A stretch of 64,000 nt of DNA from Euborellia annulipes (taxonomy: Eukaryota > Arthropoda > Insecta > Dermaptera > Anisolabididae), in the NCBI GenBank assembly GCA_023213315.1, contig JAKCPI010010880.1:224461-288460 (forward strand), read 5' to 3'. The notes under the pieces are model-generated. The model had not been told where the DNA came from and did not search any database. It worked only from the letters and a program-made list of their open reading frames with translations. The translations under genes and the position numbers were made by a program. The first letter of the stretch is position 1, and every line of letters starts with the position of its first letter. Below are positions 47,201 to 56,200 of this stretch, in pieces.

Positions 47201-50200
47201 ATGAAAGGTGAGCTAGCTTTTCATTACATTCTTTTTATATCATATTATTTTAAACAAATTTACAAATAGAAAAATAATAATAGTTATATTCAAAATATTA
47301 ACTATTATTAAAACCCACTCTAAATAGAAATAAATAAACTGGCAGGATCTAAATATAAGTATAATATTAAACTTTTGAAAGTTTTTATGGCTTGAGATGC
47401 CGAAAACTTGTTTATTAAAATTTAATTTCATCGTATACTTAAATTTACTTGCTTCTTTTCAAGGTGAATTTAATTTATAATTTACCAAAGACTCTAATTA
47501 TCCATGCAAGGAAATACTTTTTACTATTAAGTTATATAATTAACACATTATTTTCTCAACAATTATATGATATAAATTAAAGCACTAAGGAAGCTTCATT
47601 TAACTAACATTTTATTTTTTTTGAAGTATTTATATATAGTGCAAAATTAAAAGATCTTTCAATCCAGAGACGGATCTTATTTCATGGATCTTGTCTCTCG
47701 CAAGAGATCTTACAGATACCTTAAAAAAAGATGATATAAATAATTTTTAAAAAATTTAATTTTCTGGATTATTTTAATTTTGTTTTTAATAAAATTATAA
47801 ATAATCGAAAATGACACGTTTAAACTATATATCTATATCAAATAAGTATTAAATTATAGTATATTGATGATATGATAAACAATTTAGATTGCAGGATCCA
47901 TGGGCGTAGCCAGACATCTTGTTAGGGGGGGGGGCAACCCCTCGTTAGGCCGAGAGGGAGGGGGGTTTTGCAATTAATATATACATTGATTATTAATTAT
48001 TTATTTAAATAAAAAAAAATTAAATTAATGTAGTGGATTGGGGCGTTAAAAAAAATTCCCAAAGGGAAAAATATATATTTTTTTGTTTTTTTTTAATTTT
48101 TAGGACAAGCCAGGGGGGGGCAACGGCCCCCCCTGCCTCCCCCCTGGCTACGCCCATGGCAGGATCTTTACCTTAATCAAACTATTAATGATGTTATCTA
48201 TTTCACTAATTTAAAATTTAATAAGAATAAATATTTTCGAATTAAACTCAACCCTGGAGAGGACGCATTATGGAAGCTTCGTTTGATTCGAATTTTTATT
48301 CACAACCGAAGAAAACATTAAATAGTGCAAAATTAAAAGATCTTTCAATCCAGAGACAGATCTCATTTCATGAATCTTGCCTCTCGCAAGAGATCTTACA
48401 AATATCTTAAAAGAAGACTGATATAAAATAAACCATATAATATATAATAATTACATACATAATAATTAAATGGTAGTATTTTAATGATAGGGGACGGACA
48501 TTAGATATCTTTGTTCAAACTATTACATTGCCTTCTTTCTTTCACGTTGACCTTCTTAATAAGGATAAATCCAATCTCGGAGTGGAAGCACTAAGGAAGC
48601 TTCGTTTCGCATATTATAATATAAATATGCCAAAAATTATGTTGACTTTTCTTTTTGAAAATTTCATTAATTTTTAAAAATCCTATTAACTATTTTTCAT
48701 TTTTTTTTACTTCGTTTACTGATTTTTCAGGATACCATAACTCTCTACTTGGCATATTTCAAATATTAGCTCTGCTTTTAGAAGATTTTACGTATTCACA
48801 TATATATTAAAAAAATTCATATTTAATTAAATTTTTTCTGAAGTTTTATTCAATTACTAAATTAAGCACTAAGGAAGCTTCGTTTGAGTTGAATTTTTAT
48901 TCTCTCACGAAGTATTTATTAGATGGTGCAAAATTAAAAGATCTTCAAATCCGGAGTCAGATTTTGATTTATAAATCTTGACTCTCGCTATAGATCTTAC
49001 AAATAATTTCATTTTCTCAAATGATACATTAACCTATACAAAAATGAATAAAAACTTGGTAATATATATATAATATATTATATAAGAATGAACTTTTTTT
49101 AGTTAAAATATTTTTTTTTATTATTATTATTATTATGATTTATTTTTCTTACAGGTACTCACTTCTAGGAGACCTTGCTAAAATGTATGGACAAATTCCA
49201 TTTTTACCTGGCTTTAATGTGCCTCCAATCAAGGTGAAAAACATAACCATTTTTGAAATTAATTTTTTTTTTTTATTCATTTCACTATCGATGTATCTTT
49301 TTGGGAAGGAAAAGAGTGAAAGATCTACTGATATTATTATATCATTCAGAAGGTTCATAAATGGAAGGATTGTCACAGCCTACTTAATTTGTAGTCTAAT
49401 GTTATATAATTAATCATTTTTAAACACTTATTTAACTTGCTTTGTCTGTCGACTTATCATCATGGACAACATCGCCTATTTTTCAAACTTTTTCCGCTGA
49501 GCTAAAAATCCGAAAATTCGTAAATATAAATTCGTCTTTCAAAAATTAGTAAATGTTATTAAAAGTTTCTTAACAAGAATGAGATTTATTCAATTACCGA
49601 GAGGGAAAATTAATAAAATATACATCTACACACTACCTAAAGTCAGACGTCATACTTATTATTAAAATCTTCCAAAGTCAGAAATACTTAATTTAAATTG
49701 CATTCATATCCTTTGTTTAGTAAAAATGGAAGAATGAACTCAATAAAATTTTATTTAAAGAAAGGCAAAAAGATATTAAGATTTTATTGAACAAAAAAAT
49801 TATTTATAATTAATAAGACATGCATTGTTAGGACAATAATTAATACTGTAGTTTCTTTATTTTCTTGCAGTTACTATAATCATCTGTTAATTAGATTTAA
49901 CTTAATTAATAAAAAATATAATAATTCATTATAAATAATGTTGTTTACAGGGCCCTGATCCTTCTCTTGTTTCGGAACACCAACCTCCAGTGTCAGCAAA
50001 AATGCCTTTAAATCAAGAGCTATTACAACATTATCAATTCCAACAACAACTTATGCAAAGACAAATTCTTATGGGGTGAGTTTTTTAAACTTTTATTCAT
50101 TATGTCTTTTTGTTTTCAACATGTAAATAAAATTGTTAATTAATAAGATAATAATTACTACTGCATAAATTTATTAGATAATGAGTTTTGATAATTTTAG

Positions 50201-53200
50201 TCTATTCATTCTCAAATTTATTTATAAATTGGGGTGCGTGTATGCCGAGTCACAAATTACGTTAATAGTGGAACGTGGTTGTAACTGATATGGGGAAGAG
50301 GACGCACCCAATTAATTAAGTCTCTATTTAATAATAAACACTCTTTATTGGAACGTTTCGCCGGGATCAATCCTGCCATCTTCAGTCTTCAAAGATCATA
50401 TTCAGGCTAAACCAATTTTGAGGGCAAAATGAGAATATCATTTTAAAGAGTATCGAAAAAGTAATTGATTTTTGAATTAAAAAAAAAAATCGTTGGAGCA
50501 AATTTAGAGAAAATCGAAAAAACTGAAAAAGTGCATCAGTAAAGTACTAGTACTCTTTGGTCGATTTTGTTCAAAAGCTTCGTGTCACGTCCCATCGGGG
50601 TGTTGATCTCGGCCGAAAAGTTTCAGAAGAATGTTAATTACTAAATAGAAGCTCAATTAATTGGCTGCATCCTCTTCCCTATTCAACAAATTACGTTAGC
50701 AAACAAGTTTTTCTAGAATCTTTCAATTTTTTCAGTTACATTCTTTAAATACCTGGAAAATATTTGATTAAATAAATATTTCATATAAATAAATTTATTT
50801 TATTTTTTTAAAAAACATCTTAAGAAAATTGTCCGAGGATAAACCTACCTAATCTATATATTTATATCAATGATACGTATTACCTGACTACACTAAAGAC
50901 TTTAATAAATATTTCACTATATTAGGAGATTAAATGAGACCTGTTGATGATAAAAATTAACTAAACCGAGTAGCTAATTAATTAATTAATTTTATAACTC
51001 TTTTTATCTTTGAAAATGAAATATTATTAATATTAACTCTTTCATTATATATTTATTATCATATATTAATATATATTTATTTTATTCATTTTTATTCTAG
51101 AAGTGGATCCCTTAGTGGTCAACCGAATATCCTCCAACCTCGAGCCTCAGCAGGTATTCAACCTCCACCTCCAAGTCAACCACCTTCAACTTCTAGCTAT
51201 TTACCAAATCCCCATAAACATAATAATCCTCTAATGGACTTAATTAATCAACTTCAACAACAACAGCAACAACAAGTTCCACCTCCCCAACCATCACATC
51301 AACAACCTCACCAACCACCTCACCAAACCCCACACCAACCAGAAAATAAGGTCCCTCAAGCAGTGCCCAAATTAGAACCACTTCAACAACTAATTCAACA
51401 AATGGGTGGTTTACAAGGCAATCCCGCTGTTGTCCAACAGCCTCAAGTTACACAATCAACAACAACCATTCCTTCGAACAACGTAGTAAATGACCAAAAT
51501 AAAATTCAAAATATGCTCTCACAAATAGCTTTACAACATAAAACACAACAAGAATTATGGCTCTCTCAAGAACAACAAGTACCAGCACCTGCATTAGGAG
51601 GATTTCCTGGATGGTTAGGAGTTCCTCCTGGCCAGCAGCATAACCATAACCCACAACCTACCCCTCAACCTCCTACTTCTCTCTGGGGAGACCTGGATAC
51701 TGTGTTGCCTAGAGAAATTAAAACAACCGAATCCCATGTCTTAGAACAACAACTTTTACGGAAAGGAGAATTAAGACATCAAGAAGAAGAAGAAAAATGT
51801 CTACAAGATGCTATGGATGATGTGAAAGAACGTTTACGATTAATGGAAGAAGAGCAAAAAAAAGAGGAAGAAAAACGTAGACTAATTGCAGAACAACTTA
51901 TACAAGAAGAGGAACAAATGAAAAGGAAAGAGGAAGAAAAACGAAAAGCAGAAGAACAGAGGCGTGCAGAAGAAGTAGCTAGAAAACGCGAAGAAGCCGC
52001 ACGAAAACGAGAAGAAGAAAAAGAAAGAAAACGGAAAGCTGAAGAGGAAGCAAAACGTAAAGCTGCTGAAGAGGAAGCGGCTGCTGCTAAACAAAGAAAT
52101 GAGGAAGAGGCCGCCAGGCAACAACGACGTCAAGCTGAAGCCTTACGAAGATTACAAGAACAACAACAAAGACAAAGCCGTCCTGCTCCTTGGTGTCAGC
52201 CTACCTCAAATGCTGCTTCAATTGTAGCGCCTCCTGTAGCAGATATTCAACGTCAAGAACGAGAAAAGAAAGAGGTAAGTTATTAATTTAATTCGAACAA
52301 ATTTTATCTTTATAATTATGATAATATTTTTTTAGCGTGAAATACAACAACAAATGTTGGCTAATATTCAAGCAGCACAACAACAAGAGACAATTGTGAA
52401 TGCATTAGCCGCTCAAGTGTCTTCATCCGGTGCAGGCGCTGGATCGAATTCGATTAAACCCTCGTTACAACTTAAATGGGCTGAAAAAAAACCTGCCAGC
52501 TCACCACGAGTAAAATCATTAGCAGAAATACAACAAGAAGAAGCTGAAAAAGAACGAAAGGTTAAAATTTTAAATTATTTATCTAACGCAGTACTTGTTT
52601 TTTTTTTTCAATCGTTCTTAACATTTTAAGAACCAGCACTCTCTTAAAAATTAGGAAAGAATTTACAGTAGTAAATTCAAAGGGGTGCTCTCACTGTGGA
52701 TTTTCTTGACATTAAACATTTTAATAGTAAATAAAAATTTTATTTGGTGTCTGATCGTTATGAGACATATTTCTTTCGATTTGAAATGAAAAATAGATGT
52801 GAATCATATTTTGTAATTATTATTTTTCTACGATCTTTAGTTCAGGCCCTAATTTTTCTACTTACAGACAGGCGGACACTGGAATCTCTGCATAAGCTCT
52901 CTCCCTTAGTACTACGTACAGTGAGAGCTAAAATGAAAATAAACACTCGCACCTCCTTGTTTCTAAATTTTTATTGCGATCGTGTCAAAAACAAAAATTC
53001 CAGTCCTAAGTTCAAAAAAGTGAGTCCCCTGTTGGTCTGTCGTTAGAAGAACAAAAGAAGAATTCTGCTTAATGCTCGTCGCCATAAAAGCGATGTTTCA
53101 GGTGTCTAACGACTAATTTCTTTCAATTAACCAAAAATCAATAATTTGAAACCAGAAATAGAAATTTTTTGAAAATTTGTATAGTGTTATTAATTGAAAC

Positions 53201-56200
53201 TTCAACAATTAATAGCCCAGAAAGTTATAAAAATTTTGGAATGAAAATATAATTTTCCTGTACTATTTAGGAGGTCATCTTTGAACATATTAAAAAATTT
53301 CATTTCAAAATCCTTGCTGATGTTTGAGATATGCAGGGGCATGAACGTTAGCTAGGGAATTTGGCTGGAGGGGGCATGGAATCAGCCATCCTCCTGGGGG
53401 GGGGGGGGGCGAACCGGGGCCCTGACTGATAGACAGACTGACTCGACATTAGTGAGTTATCGGTATAAATAAATAAATTAAAATTTGATTATCTTTTCAA
53501 TAATTAAAATTAATTAGTGGCTGACTTTGAAAAAATAAATTAGGCAATAACTTGGGGGGTTCAGGGGACGAAATCAAAGACTGGTTGTTTAATTAGTATA
53601 ATATAATAATATTCATAAAACACCCATGGGCTTAGAAAAATAATTTTTCTTAATAGAAAATAAAGCTTCCTAAGAAGTATGGTGCCTGAATTACACTAAA
53701 AACAAAAATGCATTTATTTATTTTAGGAACGGGAAAAAACAGAGCGTGCCCAGCAACAAGCTAAAGAGGCTGCCGCTGCTACTGGTACTAGTTTAACAAA
53801 TGCAGGAATTTGGGGAACAGCAAGTCAAAGTTTAAGTTGGGCCTCAACAGCAGCTGTTAATAGCCTGAGTACTGCACCGCCTGCCTCTGTTTGGGGTTCT
53901 GCACGCCAACAAAAAGGTATATTTTTATTCATTCTTATTGATACAGTTAGATTATTATTTATTAATTAAATATTGATCATTTTATTATAATTTAGCACTA
54001 AGTGGATTTTGGGATGAAACTCCGGCGCCTACTCCAACTCCTACAAAAAATACAAAAACTTCATCTAATAAAACACAACAACAAATCTCATCTGGAAATT
54101 CGGCAAATCTTACTTCTAATGACAAATCTTCAAATAAAAGCTCAGGCAATGAAGCATCTAAAAATACTAAGGATCAAGTTTTAGTATTGAAACTTTTTGA
54201 ACAACATACTTCAGTTGATGATGAATTTAGTGAATGGTGCACTAAAACACTTACAACTTTTAATGCTCATGTCGATAGTAAGTATTAAAATGTAATATTA
54301 TTACTGCATAATAGAGATTTGCGGGTTTTCATACAAGGCCCAATACTACGATATTGTGTCGTTAAGAACAAAACATTCATTTATCTTACAATATATGCAG
54401 GTCTATTCTCTAAAAACAGACGTTAAAATTTAACATCATAAATTGGGTGTTTAAAAGTAAAATAATAATATCAGAGTTAAAAAATGTTATTCTCTAAACC
54501 AAGTTTTAACAGCGATATTAACATTTTACTTTACATTTGTTAACGATTCATATGAAGTTAGCTATTTTTTCTGCTTGTTGGTGTTTTTACACCCCTCGAT
54601 AACCTCTCGCGCATGCGCATTACTAACTTGATTTGTTATTCTCAATCTAGTAGGCTTATCTGACACACTAGCGATAAAAAATGCTAAAGGGCCCTACATA
54701 CGTCCTGATTATTCAGGCCAACCGGCAGGGCAAACTAGTCAGGCTCTTACGGTTGGAACGTGCGTAGGCCGGTTGGATTACCCAATCTGTCAGGTCTGAC
54801 AAGTTGGCAGTCGGGTCGGGCGAACCATCCACCGCCAATCCCTCACTCCCTTCTCTGACAAATCAGGACTTTGGTAACGGTTGGCCTGACTTCCCTTTCA
54901 TTCAGCTTTTGTCAGTTATTTATTCAACCCTATGGCTATGATACGGAAGCTGAACAATCTGTATTTGTGGAGTTAATTGATTATTGGAGAGGTGCCTGTG
55001 GGGCATAGAGGACACGAACTATTGCAACAGGGACTTGAGAAATGAATGTTTTAATGAATTATTAAAAATTTATAGGAAGTGGATGCTAGAAGCCACTATG
55101 AGAAAATATATTATAGCTACACCTATTTTTTGACAGTTAGATAGATAAGAAGCCATTTAAAATTCTTCTTTACACCCCAATCGATTGATCAAAACTGATC
55201 TGGTGTTGGAGGTTGGCCTGATCTGTTGGTGCGTGTGAAGGCGGGCCCCCATCTGACCGGTCGGGTCCAACTTGTCAGGTAGGGCAGTCAGTCGGCCCGT
55301 GTGTAAGGCCCTTAAGCCCTCGGGCCTTGGTGTAGTTGTTAGCGAGCTGGCCTTCTATACCAATGGTCGCGGATTCGGATCCCAGGCAATCCGATGATGT
55401 TATTTAAGCCTTTTGGTTACCAAATGCCTTAAATAAAAATGCCTGGACCCCCAATTATATATACTAACAAATATTGAGTATCGTTAGAGTTTTATATGGT
55501 CTGTGAGTGTGTGTGTGTGTGTGAAAAAAAATGCTATTCTCTAAACCAAGTTTTAACAGCGACGTTAACATGTTAGTTTTATTTCAAAGCTATCAAAATC
55601 ATAACCTTACTTTTTAGTTAAAGACGCAATTTTGATGCATTTAATACGGCATTATAAAATATTTAAAGCACCCCCCCCCAGACCATGACATTTTTAACAC
55701 TATTGACACAGCGGCGTAACTAGCCTTTGAGGGCGGAGGGGGCGAAGCTCAACTAGGGCGCCGTTCGTTTAATTTGTAATATAATTTAAAAGAAAACTAT
55801 CAATTTTTTGGACAATTTATGAAAAGAATATGATAAAATCACCGTTCCTGGCCTATATCTTAGATGCCCTAGGGCGCCTATGTCGGTTTTGAGGGGCGCC
55901 AAAGGCTTGAAGCGCCTGGGGCGGAGGGGGCGAGCGCCCCCCTTCGCCCCCATCTAGTTACGCTAATGTATTGACACTTGTTAGGGCTAAGGAAGTGTTA
56001 AAATGGAATAACACTGATTTTAGATGGTAAAAGTTAACGGTTTTTCCTTTGAGAATAGACCTAAAATTCTTATCTAGAAATAGTGGAAAAGTTAAAAAAT
56101 TTTTTTTTTTTTTAGTACCAACTTTTGTTGTGTTTCTCCGAGATATTGAATCTCCTTATGAGGTTAAAGATTACGTACGTGAATTTTTGGGAGATGGCCG

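Noticed and set aside
51882..52133. Long reverse-strand frame rich in Phe/Ser/Leu
   Set aside because: Mirror of the Glu/Lys/Arg coiled coil of GIGYF exon 12; not a gene.
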